Below, piece after piece: positions 45,690 to 57,349 of a stretch of 64,000 bases of DNA (positions within the stretch are counted from its first letter, which is position 1; the number at the start of each line of letters is the position of its first letter). This stretch comes from Vandiemenella viatica. Lineage: Eukaryota; Arthropoda; Insecta; Orthoptera; Morabidae. Position numbers and translations under genes: made by a program. The notes under the pieces were generated by a model. That model was not told the origin of the DNA, made no database searches, and saw only the letters and a program-made list of their open reading frames with translations. The stretch lies in contig JARYHS010009186.1 in assembly GCA_031002005.1 (NCBI GenBank), forward strand, positions 109,156,829 to 109,220,828. Reading direction: 5' to 3'.

Positions 45690-47123
45690 ATTGCAAAACA
45701 TCATTTTTAATTAAACAGTGGATTACTGGCAATAGTGACTATTCTAGTGACGGCGATGTTGTGTACTGTCAAATGTGTGAGAACAATGCAAAATGCAAGA
45801 AAATATTTCAACTTTAACAGCATTCTAAAACAGCTGCACATCTCAGGTCAAAAGATAAAAGTAGGAACACGCAGCAGCTACTTTTAACTCAGGTGAAATC
45901 ACGGTCTAAAATCAGTACATTTTCTCCTGAACGTTTTAAGGCTTTTGTAAGCAACCACATCCCGCTGCATAAATTGAATAATCCAGATCTACTGGTATTT
46001 CTTCAAAAGTATTGTGTTATCAGTTAATCAAAGGATACCGGATGAATCCACACTTAGGAAAAATTATATACTTTCTCTACACGCTTCTATCCTGGATTCA
46101 ATTCGGTCTGACATAGGAGGGAACTGTGTCTGGATATCGGTAGATGAAACAACCGATTCCTATGACCGATACGTAGCGAACATCACAGTTGGCAAATTAT
46201 GTCAAGAAGAACCCGGAAATTGCAAAATGTTAGAGAAAACCAACCACTGTACAGCTGTAAGATTTGTAAACGATTCCCCGTGACTTCTGTGTCCTACTGA
46301 ATCGGAGAGTGATTGTTACAAGGTACAGTTCTTAATCACAGAAACAGCTTCATATATGTTTAAAGCTGGTCAGTCGCTACGAGCATTTTTCCCCAATCTT
46401 ATCCATGTTACAGTTCGGCGAATGGATCACATCGCATTGCAGAAGAGGTACGTTCTCTTTTTCCTTTTGTTAACAAAGTAATTTAAAGCGGGAAAAGTGA
46501 GCCTAAAAGCACCAGCTTGTGTAAAATTTTGTAAGGATCGTTTACCTGAGGTTCCTCTTCCACTGGAACTTGTTCTCAGTAGATAGGGAACTTGGTTGTC
46601 CGTAGTGCTGTTCTACCGGGAGAACTTCCATCAAGTAAAAGATGTAGTCACAAGTATTAATGATGACGATCGTACTGCGTGTGTTCGTGAAGCAAAGGGT
46701 GCATTTGATTGTAATTCTGTATATCGAGATATTAATTTCATCCGCGTACACTATTAGTCACTTTCGAAGGCTATAAAGGGTTTAGAAACTCGCTGTGCAC
46801 CCCTTCAAGAGTGTATTCTGTTGCTTTACAACACAATTTCTTCTTTAGATGCCGTCCCTGGTAAAATTGGATAAAAAATTTAAAGGTACCTCAGCAGGGT
46901 GTTGGACTCAAATCCAGGGCTCAAAAACATTCAATCGAGATGGACTCGCACCTTTGCCAGATAAATGTTGCGAGCAGGTCAGTACCATTGCACTGTACAA
47001 GTATTGTTCAATCACGTCCGTCGACTTGGAACGATCATTTTTGGCTTATAAACTAATTCTGTCCAACAATCGGAAATTTTTGATCCCCGAAAACATGGAA
47101 AAACTCGTGGTAACATCATTTTG
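45690..47123 (+). pseudogene. Decayed hAT transposase
   Basis: Plus-strand fragments in changing frames: RIPDESTLRKNYILSLHASI, then WISVDETTDSYDRYVANIT (the hAT block with DETTD), and LEKTNHCTAVRFVNDSP. After a poorly readable centre comes a C-terminal dimerisation block with DLERSFLAYKLILSNNRKF and ENMEKLVV. The arrangement is like the hAT lineage related to vertebrate CGGBP1. Several stops and lost segments show an old pseudogene. Repeated AGTGCATAT words at about 47176-47250 downstream may be subterminal repeats of its 3' end. Confidence 0.82.
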
Positions 47124-47459
47124 AAAGGAATAAAAATGCATATCGGTGAGTTGAAATAAAATAAATCATTTGATAAGTGCATATTCTTTAATTGTTAGTG
47201 CATATTTTAGGTCTTTTGCGCAGATTTTACTTGTTTTTAGTGCATATATATCCAGGACTTACACATTACAGACTCACACATGCTGTTCGTCTGTCTGTCA
47301 CCATTTGATTAGTTATCAATATTTCAAGACAAAAAATGTGATTTATCCCGAAAACGCTGTGAAACGTAACAAACAGACAAAGATAGAGTTACTTCGCATT
47401 TTTTGTTTTGTGGGCTGCTGGAGGGTCTCGCGGACCCTTTTCAGCCAAATAACCTAAAG

Positions 47460-47625
47460 CGGATGGAAGGGGGATGGAAGTCGGCCGTGTCCTTGTAGGG
47501 AAACATCCCGGCGTTCGCATAGAGTGACTGTGGAAAACCACGGAAAACCCCCGTCAGGATGGGATTTGACCCGTCCTTCCGAATGTTAGGTAGGAGGGCA
47601 AACTTGCCTTCCTCCCATCTCGATC
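47460..47625 (-). mobile_element. SINE fragment (minus)
   Basis: Contains the SINE body (GGGAAACATCCCGGCGTTCG, AACCACGGAAAACCCC) and a degenerate box B (GGGATTTGACCC). Confidence 0.7.
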
Positions 47626-47894
47626 TTACTTTGCATTTTTTAAAAAAATATTAGTATATATTATTGTAGATCATACACAAACTGACTACTAAAGAAACAA
47701 AATCTTAACTACATATATACCATAGAAAAAGTAAACGCACATTGCATTGTTGGCCGGGAGATCATGGATCATGTGATAGAGTTTCGATTTGCCAAACATT
47801 TTGCTTCCGTCGTGGCTGAATCTACAGTTTAAAGTTGAATCTGAACAACAGAACGTTCAGGCGGGACTCATATGATCAAAATCAAACTGTTTGA

Positions 47895-47985
47895 AATTCT
47901 GGCCTCCGACGGGATTTGAACACGGAACCGGACATCGAACTTTGAAAGCAAAGGATTTAACCGATAAGCCACCAGTCAGGTGTCA
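47895..47985 (-). mobile_element. tRNA-like SINE head (minus)
   Basis: On the minus strand a box A-like GGTGGCTTATCGGTTAAATC and a box B-like GGTTCCGTGTTCAAATCCCG are spaced as in tRNA-derived promoters. No body is recognised. Confidence 0.5.
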
Positions 47986-47999
47986 GTCAAGGTATTGCA

Positions 48000-49490
48000 G
48001 ACTTTTACATTTTATGCGTCTGTCTGTTACCTTTCCGTTAGTTTACAAAATTCCTTGACAAATATATTATTTATACACAATAAAGTACAATACGTCCCTC
48101 CTCATTACAAATAGTATTTCCTTGTCAGATTTCTTCTTCAAGATCAGTTTAGTCGTTTAGACGTGAAAACATAACAAACAGATGTAGGACAGTTACTTTC
48201 GCGCTTATAATATTAATATAGATAAATACGAAGATGAAAGAAGGGACCGGATAAAACCTGGTACTGCGCCTTCCTTCCAAAGGACATATGTAGATGAGAC
48301 ATATAAAAACGACACGTTTCAAATATACTCGGAAACTATCGTTAATATGGCAACGGCGTGAAGTTGGTTTGAATGCGTTGGCACGATAAGTGATACGCAC
48401 TTGTTTCTACAATATCTTATTTACCTCTCGTTCCTTCAAGTTCACAAAAGATTTACGTGTCCACTGCGAAAAGTAAAAGATTCTCGGGCAGGAAGGTGTT
48501 ACAACAACAGTATTATTTATCAGATTGCGTACACAAACAGGTGGTGATACTATTCATCCAAAGCCGTAAGCGTATAACAGTGTATAATAAATTACACAAT
48601 AAGTTCCTCCTTAAAGTTTGGACAGCAGTTTATAATATCACTCATGCAAGTCATCACACAACAGAGATCTTAACAAATACAAGGCCTTATGCACAAACAT
48701 ACACGAAAAAACTGTTCTTAACATTGTGCAGCAACTGGTGAGTTTTTAAAGTGTTCATACAATCATTAAAAAATAGTTAATTTCACCAAAAATCACCTCT
48801 CGGTCGGTGCCATGAAGCTTGACTGTTAAAAAGAAGGGTGTAAGAGCCAAGCGTTTTAAGGGTCATTTGGGCCGATTTGTATCAGAAATTTCTTTTTGAG
48901 GCGCATTCTTACATGTGATAGTTCTTTGTTATATCACTGTACGCCTGAAAAAAAGAGTGTTGGTGCGGAATTTCTTTGAAAATGGGAAATAACTATAAGG
49001 AAGGTGAAACCCTAATTTGTTTGTTGGCTGTGTTCTCATGATCTCTGTCTGCAGTACAACTTGTTAACGTTGTCTCATACTCTGAATTATACGAAGGCAC
49101 GAATAAAGAGGCCTGTGGTTTGAAAGACGTACGATTCTCATCCACGGCTTTCTTATTTTGCTTTGATAACATTCCACCCCACACAGCTACAGCTAATAAA
49201 GTTAAATTAGAATAACTGCATCAGAAAGCTATGTTTGAACTTCACCCGTTTTACCTCCCCTTGATAAAGGTTTAACTTGCGCAGCCATAATTTGTAGACT
49301 TGATTCAAGGTGAGGAAATAAATTATATTTCGAAACACTTTATCACTCTACACATGTGAAAAACATAGTTTTACCATCGTAGTAAACGATACTTTAATTT
49401 TGATCTATGGTGAAATAACTTATTATCAAAGTTCTTCGTTGATGAAACCAGACTTTATATTGTGTAAGACTGGAGATTTTCTCGGCGTTG
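48000..49490. other. AT-rich interval without a supported gene
   Basis: The stretch 48155-48225 (AACATAACAAACAGATG ... TTCGCGCTTATAATATTA) resembles a repeat 3' tail and is echoed at about 47360-47400. Nothing else is recognisable. Confidence 0.4.
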
Positions 49491-49496
49491 TAAATT

Positions 49497-49662
49497 AATA
49501 AAACTTTCTCGCGTAGCTAGCCGAGTTAGTACATCGTTTGACCACGACGTTTCAATAACCTACCGGCAGCAGTCACTTGACAATGGCGGCAGAGTTGTGA
49601 CCGCCGAAACGTCGTGGTCAAACGATGTACTAACTCGGCTAGCTACCCGAGAAAGTTTTATT
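49497..49662. repeat. Near-perfect 57-bp inverted repeat (hairpin MITE-like)
   Basis: The left arm 49497-49553 and right arm 49606-49662 are complementary over 57 bp with a single mismatch. They enclose a 52-bp loop that itself has GGCAGCAGTCAC / GTTGTGACCGCC words. The outer ends begin AATAAAACTTTCTCG. No clear target duplication is seen. Such a long uninterrupted hairpin is unusual for a neutral sequence; it could be a foldback MITE or a recent inverted duplication. Confidence 0.9.
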
Positions 49663-49669
49663 CAGACTT

Positions 49670-51230
49670 TATATTATTAGAAATAACTCTTGGGCTTATG
49701 AAACATGTAGCTAAATTTGTAAACTATATTCTTTATTCACACTAACACAGCACAACGATAAAGACCTGTAGATCATAAAGAAACAATTTAACAAAAACAA
49801 TGATAATTTTTAATCATCTAAATTGCATTAAAATAAATTATAAGTGAATCCATGTATAGGAAGAATAATAATTCTGTACACATTTAGTATAAAACCCTAC
49901 ATTTTTATCATTACAGAGATACATATTTATTCATTAATCATCATTCTAATTTCTATTGTCCTTATTCTTCAATTAACAATTTCTCTGAATATAAATCGAA
50001 CGCTTATTTCTCCAATGTCGTATTAGATTTTTTAACACATTAATAACATTATCTGACAGGTTTCCAAATACGCATTCTAGTATGTAAAACGTGTCAAACT
50101 TAAATCCCAGTATAATAAATTTGTCTCCGAAATCAATATTTTTTTATATAAAATGCTACATTAGTTTGTTCATTCTACCTAACTGTGCGTGAAGATTGTA
50201 TCCAATTTTCAAAATATTTACGATGTAATACATTGTTATTTTCAAACAACTGCCTTATTAGCTCCACGTTCTTTACTCATTTATCGATCGCATTAGTAAC
50301 ATTGTCTGGATTATTATTAGTGTTTGAATGTTTGGCTTAACAACGTGACAAGACAAAGGGAAAAAACTGAGTGAAAATCGAATCGTTCTTTGTCCTGGAC
50401 GAGCGGTTGGTAACGATCGCTTCTGACTGTTCACTCCACTTCTCCATACCAATTATGTCCTAATGCCCCGTACGAACAGCACTTAATACTACAGGTGATA
50501 AGTCATCGAGAGGCACAAAAAAAGACCGTCAGAACTAAAAGCAATTAAGACACTATGTTGTATGGTACCGGCAGTTTCCACTAAATCCTTATCTAAGAAG
50601 CTCTTTCGAGAGTAACACCTTCTGACTTTCATTCAATAATAGGCCATCACAACAGAAAAAAATTTCTCTGCGTTAAAAGGTTATTCACATTGTGATGCAT
50701 TTTCTTGCACGGATCCGAGTATCTGATAAAGACATAGCGACAGCAGAAAATAGACCAGGATGTCTTAATGAATCCGCAGAGTGCCCGGCCGAATGGTTTA
50801 ATTGTCTGCCGGTGACGAGTCACGGACACCAAAAAAGAGGATCACGGACTACTTAGCGATAACGAGACGTCTGATTTCATTTACAGGGCTTCCAACAGAG
50901 TGCTCGCATCTTCTTAGCCGTCACTAATGTAATTATAACCATTATTGCTTATAAGAGTTCTCAATCAATCGGAAGAGCTTTCTAAGCATGTAAACTTTTA
51001 AAGAGTTTGGAATGCAAGCCGAGGATTGGTTGAGCCCTGCAGAAGGAGGTACACTTAGCCAGGTATTGGAGGTAGTGTGGCCAGTTCCTTTACTTCTTAC
51101 CTAACTTAACCCTATAAACCTACTGGGTACAGTAGACATATTGTTTAAAGTGGAATACAATCTGTGGAAGAGTTAGGTCATACTTCAGAGGTGCGTCAGA
51201 AGTGAAAATCAGTTTAAGGGCCAATAAAAT
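49670..51230. other. AT-rich interval without a supported gene
   Basis: Short frames only. A degenerate tRNA-like SINE head may lie at 50779-50830 (plus), with GCCCGGCCGAATGGTTTAAT. Confidence 0.45.
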
Positions 51231-51237
51231 TCCCTAC

Positions 51238-51312
51238 ATAGTCAGGGATTCGAACCTGAGACATTCTGATCCCCAGTCAGACCTCTTAACCACTGAACCA
51301 TCACGCCACTCG
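51238..51312 (-). mobile_element. tRNA-like SINE head (minus)
   Basis: The minus strand reads GGTTCAGTGGTTAAGAGGTC (box A) and CAGGTTCGAATCCCTGAC (box B with a paired T-stem). The ends of the 72-nt unit (GGCGTGA and CATAGTC) do not pair as an acceptor stem, so I call a SINE head rather than a functional tRNA gene. Confidence 0.6.
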
Positions 51313-51789
51313 TATGAACTTTTATGTGTTTAGAAATTTATGCACATAACACTATCAATTAATCAATTGTCCGACAGCAGGTCATATAAAGATTTTCTTG
51401 GATTTGGTCCAAGAACGATGATTTAAAGGTTTTTGGTCTAAATAAATCTCGTACAGTTGAAAGATTAGCTATTTTATGCCCATTACAGGACTCTGAAATC
51501 CTTATGGGGAAATTGGTGGAGACAAGATCTTGGAGCTGCAGTGGAGAATCTGTGGCCTCTTTAGTACTTAGTTGTTATTTCCTTGTTCCCCTTTTTCACG
51601 CTATGCTTCGAGTAAAAAATTCCTCAATTTCATCAGGATCTTAATCACTGCCCATTTTGTAGTCTGTCGTTCTAGCTTGCAAAAGAAAAAACATTATATA
51701 TATATAAATACGTGTATCCATTCCAAATAACATAAAATTTCGAACCTAGACCTTCTTCTTTGTGCACTGTCTAAGAGTAAAGTGATTAC

Positions 51790-52140
51790 TTCTAGCTTAC
51801 GTTTATTTCAGTATCTACTTACGTATATCGATGTATTCATCCTGCAGTGCAGTAAATAGAACAATTGAAAATAAAACGATCTTAAAGCGATATATCTAGA
51901 AGATGAATATAATTATTTTCTCTAGTTTTATCAATTACTGCTTTATAGATTCCTATATCTGTTCATTTCTAGCTTACGTTTGTTTCATTAACTACTCATA
52001 TCAATGTATTCATCCTGCAGTTGCAATAAGCAGAACAATTGCAACTAAAACTTTCTTTATTCAGAAAATGAGTAGAATTATATTCTCTAGTTTAGTTGTT
52101 GTAATATAGTTTTATTAATTACTGCATGGTAGGTTTCTAT
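51790..52140. repeat. Diverged tandem duplication, period about 177 bp
   Basis: TCTAGCTTACGTTT occurs at 51791 and 51968. Both are followed by GATGTATTCATCCTGCAGT / AATGTATTCATCCTGCAGT, then AGAACAATTG and a TTCTCTAGTTT segment. A local tandem duplication, non-coding. Confidence 0.75.
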
Positions 52141-52144
52141 ACCA

Positions 52145-52325
52145 GTGGAATTTTTTATTGGCTTTACGCCTCGTCGACGTCGAGATCGCTAGAGGCAGGA
52201 AAGGAAAGGGACAAGGAACGAGAAGGAATTCAGCCGTGGCTTTTTGAAGGAACCATTGAAAGCCCAAATTTTGATGGCCGGACGGGGATTCGAACCTACA
52301 TCCTGCCGAACAGTTCATCCACCAC
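52145..52325 (-). mobile_element. SINE copy (minus)
   Basis: Contains GGCTTTTTGAAGGAACCATT, GATGGCCGGACGGGGATTCG and a box B-like GGGGATTCGAACC. Diverged, without a clear tail. Confidence 0.7.
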
Positions 52326-52734
52326 AGTAGGTATATATCAGTGAAAAGGTTTCTGTTAGAAGATTTCTGTAAAAAAAATGTATATCTTCTATAACTAAAG
52401 TAGTAAAATTTGTGTCCTACAGAAGTGTATTCACTAAGTGAACATCCCACAAACCTATTTTTATTTTGCTCGCATACAGTATCAAAGAGAAGATGACATA
52501 ATGTTCATACATTCTCATAATGGAGTTCCTCTTGTATATTTTAATACAATTTTTGCCATTATACCACTGGGGCTCCCTGTCTATGGAAACTTTTTCTACG
52601 AAATTTCGTTTCATAGCAGCCCTGACATCTATATGAAAATGAGTTACTATCGATTTTCTACTTTTCGAATCTCTAGTTTTTTCACTAGTTGTGCGTAATT
52701 CAATAAATACATTTGAAGGTTTTAGTCATGTACG

Positions 52735-52955
52735 TACCATAGTACCTAGCACGCTTAGTGGGCCAGGCTTCTGGCATGAGGCGGGTTCTAATCCCTGTTC
52801 CGCCATGCAGATTTAGGCTTTCCATGGTTTCCAGAAATCGAACGATTCCTTCAAAAGGCCAGTGGCTAAACTCCTTTCACTTCCTTGTTATTAGCCCTTT
52901 CCCGCATCTACCGATCCCGATGACGCGTGAAGCCATAAGCCATCAACAATAACCG
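52735..52955 (+). mobile_element. SINE copy (plus)
   Basis: The box B-like GGGTTCTAATCCC follows a degenerate box A. The body includes CTTTCCATGGTTTCCAGAAA and GATTCCTTCAAAAGGCC. The 3' part ends near GAAGCCATAAGCCATCAAC, similar to the end of the SINE at 6697-6961. Confidence 0.7.
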
Positions 52956-53659
52956 GTTGAACATAGCGTCCTAGCAATCATTTCTTCGAAGCGATTGAGC
53001 GTAGCGTAACATTGACCTGTCCTTTCACACTAAAGAGCTTACTGCTGGTCATACGTGCATCTCCCTGCAATCCGAATCAGTTACTGCAATTCCACTGTTC
53101 TATACATCCTTCCATTTTGGAGTAATGCATACCATTACTTGTGGGAGTTGCAAATTTCAGAAACAGTAGTGTATAGAATTGGAGTTAATAGTCTAAATAA
53201 CAGCGTAAATTGTGGGAAATTGTGGGAAGTTTGAAAGGCGTCTATCTCACCCCTCATTTTCAACCACGTATCTGAATAACTTTGTTTACGCGTTGTCGCG
53301 GAAACGGTGGAAAACAAAAGCCAATCCAGCGTGGTGACGTCATCCATTTTTCTGCTCATTACCGAGGTGAAGCAGTTTTAGCATTTTGATAGCCGGGTTC
53401 CCAAAAATCTCTTACCCGAGGTAAAACTATAGTTTTTTTTCGAAATTAAATGTAAGTCCTTTTCGAACACTGCGTTTGTTCAATGTTGTTTACATTTAAA
53501 AGCTACTTAAAACGACCTTCACTAAGGTGCACGAGGCTAAAAAATAACAAACGGTCCGCACATAATAGCCTTTATCAAAGCTATCTTCGACATAACATCA
53601 CCCTGAATGTGAGGGGCGATTTTGTTTGATGCATATAATCCGGTTGCTTGACATATATA

Positions 53660-54333
53660 CAGGGTCCGGCAATAAAACCTCCCTCATTTTAATGTGTTGT
53701 CACATAAAAACTAAATATGATAGAGAATAATTACTTTTATTTATGAAAAATACATACTTTGTCATTTTTAATTATTTTGTTTTAAAAATTATATCTGCCC
53801 TCCATTGTTGACACATTGACAAAGTCTACCCAGAAAGTTCTCCATACATTTTCGCGTCATTCCTCTTGGAATGGCTGCCAATTCTTGGGTAATAGCCTCT
53901 TTAAGTGCTTGCAGTGTTGTGGGACGATGTTTGTACACTATAGGCTTTAAGTGTCCCCAAATATTGGTGAATGTTGCATAGACACACTCACACGCGCCAA
54001 ATGTTCCGGCGTTGTTGCAGTCCGAGGACGGCCTGTAGGTTTTTTTTAGTGCTGAACCTGTCTTTCTAAAGTTTGATACCCACAGTTGAATAGTTTTTCT
54101 ATCCGGGACACGATCATGTAGGCTAAGTTCGAATCGTCTCCGAAAATCTGAGAACAACTGTTACGAATAAATTCGTCCACAACAAACGCATGATACTCAC
54201 CAAGCCATGACATGGCGCACACTGAAAATGGCAGGTACACCTCTTTAAAACAAAACACACTCCACATCAGTATCCTCACTACAACCCGCACACCGGCTAC
54301 GTGAAATGTGGGAGGTTTTATTGCCGGACCCTG
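53660..54333 (-). mobile_element. Deleted mariner-type element with N- and C-terminal transposase remnants
   Basis: 674 bp, flanked by TA (53658-53659 and 54334-54335). The TIRs start CAGGGTCCGGCAATAAAACC and match for at least 24 bp. On the minus strand MSWLGEYHAFVVDEFIRNS, then DRVPDRKTIQLWVSNFRKTG (DNA-binding part), are followed directly by TTLQALKEAITQELAAIP and the C-terminus. The catalytic DDE/D core has been deleted, and frames are broken. This is a non-autonomous derivative. Confidence 0.9.
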
Positions 54334-54460
54334 TACAACGTTTCATAATCGCTACATAGTACTTGAGCTACAACAAATTTCTAGGAACATTATTTCGTTA
54401 CACAACTTTTCGCGACAGAGACCTAGCATACTGAGTACAAAGAATTTAATCGTTTTCACG

Positions 54461-55460
54461 NNNNNNNNNNNNNNNNNNNNNNNNNNNNNNNNNNNNNNNN
54501 NNNNNNNNNNNNNNNNNNNNNNNNNNNNNNNNNNNNNNNNNNNNNNNNNNNNNNNNNNNNNNNNNNNNNNNNNNNNNNNNNNNNNNNNNNNNNNNNNNNN
54601 NNNNNNNNNNNNNNNNNNNNNNNNNNNNNNNNNNNNNNNNNNNNNNNNNNNNNNNNNNNNNNNNNNNNNNNNNNNNNNNNNNNNNNNNNNNNNNNNNNNN
54701 NNNNNNNNNNNNNNNNNNNNNNNNNNNNNNNNNNNNNNNNNNNNNNNNNNNNNNNNNNNNNNNNNNNNNNNNNNNNNNNNNNNNNNNNNNNNNNNNNNNN
54801 NNNNNNNNNNNNNNNNNNNNNNNNNNNNNNNNNNNNNNNNNNNNNNNNNNNNNNNNNNNNNNNNNNNNNNNNNNNNNNNNNNNNNNNNNNNNNNNNNNNN
54901 NNNNNNNNNNNNNNNNNNNNNNNNNNNNNNNNNNNNNNNNNNNNNNNNNNNNNNNNNNNNNNNNNNNNNNNNNNNNNNNNNNNNNNNNNNNNNNNNNNNN
55001 NNNNNNNNNNNNNNNNNNNNNNNNNNNNNNNNNNNNNNNNNNNNNNNNNNNNNNNNNNNNNNNNNNNNNNNNNNNNNNNNNNNNNNNNNNNNNNNNNNNN
55101 NNNNNNNNNNNNNNNNNNNNNNNNNNNNNNNNNNNNNNNNNNNNNNNNNNNNNNNNNNNNNNNNNNNNNNNNNNNNNNNNNNNNNNNNNNNNNNNNNNNN
55201 NNNNNNNNNNNNNNNNNNNNNNNNNNNNNNNNNNNNNNNNNNNNNNNNNNNNNNNNNNNNNNNNNNNNNNNNNNNNNNNNNNNNNNNNNNNNNNNNNNNN
55301 NNNNNNNNNNNNNNNNNNNNNNNNNNNNNNNNNNNNNNNNNNNNNNNNNNNNNNNNNNNNNNNNNNNNNNNNNNNNNNNNNNNNNNNNNNNNNNNNNNNN
55401 NNNNNNNNNNNNNNNNNNNNNNNNNNNNNNNNNNNNNNNNNNNNNNNNNNNNNNNNNNNN
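54461..55460. other. Scaffold gap of 1000 N
   Basis: Exactly 1000 N. The real distance is unknown. Features on its two sides should not be assumed adjacent. Confidence 0.98.
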
Positions 55461-55524
55461 CCGGCTAAATGCAGTCATCAATATGTCCGCAAGCAAAACC
55501 TGTAGTCAATCGAAGGAATGTATG

Positions 55525-55722
55525 AGAAGAGATGACCATTATGACAAGCTGGCACTCGATTTCAGGCACCAGGGTGTGGCAATTTCTTTTTTTTTTTTTT
55601 TTTTTTTTTTTGGTCCTAGGCAAGGGTTATGTAGAGAAAAGTTAAATAATTTACCAAAAACGTTGAAAAATTTTAAAATTCAAACTTTTATAGGGCAAAA
55701 GAAAAGGAAAAAAAGGTGAAAG
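55525..55722 (+). pseudogene. Possible LINE C-terminal fragment interrupted by a T run
   Basis: The plus-strand frame reads DKLALDFRHQGVAI, then a run of Phe codons from a 23-T tract (about 55588-55610), then REKLNNLPKTLKNFKIQTFI and a basic tail. The LNNLPKTLK motif recalls C-termini of some LINE proteins. Weak; it may be chance. Confidence 0.3.
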
Positions 55723-56211
55723 CTGTGAGTGTAAGGCAATTGCCACCGAAGCGTGTACTCTATTGCCATTAAATTAAAATTTAATTTAGAGCAATTTAAT
55801 ATTAGTAAATTTTACTTTGTTAACTTTCCAATCCTGTAATAGCATTTTAGAAGATAGAAGTGTCCAGCGCTGGAGACAATTGTTCTTCGTTTTCACGACA
55901 GTTAAGTTATTAATACCGTAACGACGCTACACGCGCTACTCTTCATAGTGCAGCACGAAAAATTGTTGTCTCAGAGTCAATCTGTTACTTTTATAACTAC
56001 TCAGTGAAAGTCACTACCTGACATTCTATTTTAGGACAGAAGAGTAAATATTTTTTAATGAAAAGTATGCACTAAATTTGTGGTGTGAAAGTTTCTTCTT
56101 GAAATCTTGTGAACATACTTACGTAACTCACTCATGTTGCCAGTGTTAATTTTCTCGGTTTTTAGCCGTAGTGAATGATCACCAATGCGAAGTGGTTTCT
56201 CTGCGCAGGAC

Positions 56212-57346
56212 ATGATGCATGCGACGACTAAGCAGTTGCTGAGCGCTGTGTCTAAGGAGGACGTGCTGTCGTGGCCCCCGTGGCGGTTCGCTGAAGTTAC
56301 CGGCCAGTACCTAACCCTGGAGAAACTCCTGGAGGCAGGAGTCGTCACTAGCAAGCAGCTGGAGCTGACGAGGAGCCGGCTGGACGACCCGGAGTCTGCT
56401 GCACATGTAATGCGTTCACTCTGTCAAGATGGACACCTGCACCTGCTGCGGATGGCGTTGCAGCACCGGCCAGGACTGGCCAGAGAGGCAGTCGACGACG
56501 CGTCGTCGACGCCCCTGCACGTGGCCTCGAGGCACGGCCAGCCCGCTGCCGTGCGGATGATGCTGGACGCGGGGGCGGACCTGGAGGCGGCGAGAGAGAG
56601 TGACGGGTGGACTGCGCTGCACGAGGCGGCGGCGTGTGGAGGCGGCGGCGGGCCCGTCGTGGCGGGAGTGCTGCTGAGGGCCGGGGCCCAGGCGGAGTGC
56701 AGAGACACAGGGGGCAGGACGCCGCTACAGCTGGCGGCGGCGGAGGGACACGCGGCCACAGCGCAGCTACTGTGCTCGGCGGGGGCGGACACCACTGCGG
56801 GGGACGAGAGGCCGCTGCTGCTGGCGGCGGACACGGGCAGCGTGCGCACAGTCAGGGCACTGCTGGGGGCGGGCGCCGGGGGCGGCAGCGACCAGCGGGG
56901 GGCGGACTGCGCTGCTGTGGGCGGCGAGAGTTGGCTGGAGTAGAGCCGTCTCCACGCTGGCGGCGGTGGGGGCGGACGTCAACGGAAGAGATTTAGGCGA
57001 AATGACGCCGCTGCACTGGGCGGCAGCGCGCGGTGACGAGGAGGCGGTGAGAGAGCTGCTGGCGGCCGGCGCGGACTCCACTGCCAGAGCCAACAGGAGG
57101 AGCACTGCGCTGCACGTGGCGGCACTGAATGGCCGTGTGGACGTGGCGCGGCTGCTGCTGGAGACCACAGACGTCAACGCGAGGGACGAGGATGGCTGGA
57201 CGCCGCTGCACTGCGCAGCCTCGTATGGCCACTCCGCCGTGGTGAGAGCGCTGCTGGAGGCCGGGGCGGACAGGACGGCGAGGGACAACGAGGGACGGAC
57301 GGCGCAAGACCTGAGCAGCGGAGAGCTGAGGCAGCTGCTCAAGTAG
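56212..57346 (+). CDS. Ankyrin-repeat protein, one frame break
   Basis: A GC-rich coding exon stands out against AT-rich surroundings. A strong acceptor (TTCTCTGCGCAG ending 56208) precedes the ATG at 56212, so upstream exon(s), probably 5' UTR, exist. The protein starts MMHATTKQLLSAVSKEDVL. After a helical N-terminal part it has about eight ankyrin repeats, shown by TPLHVASRHGQ, TALHEAAACGG, TPLQLAAAEGH, PLLLAADTGS, TALLWAARVG, TPLHWAAARGD, TALHVAALNGR and TPLHCAASYGH. It ends in a partial repeat (GRTAQDLSSGELRQLLK). The predicted length is about 377 residues. A run of six G at 56897-56902 puts the second part in the +1 frame; five G would restore one ankyrin reading. Ankyrin repeats bind other proteins; the partner is unknown. 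An AATAAA lies at 57532. Host gene, partial model. Confidence 0.85.
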
Positions 57347-57349
57347 AAA

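Noticed and set aside
51238..51312. Functional tRNA gene on the minus strand
   Set aside because: Good A and B boxes, but the acceptor stem does not pair. A SINE head is the simpler explanation.
54308..55496. Long open frames on both strands across the second N run
   Set aside because: An artefact of the 1000-N placeholder.
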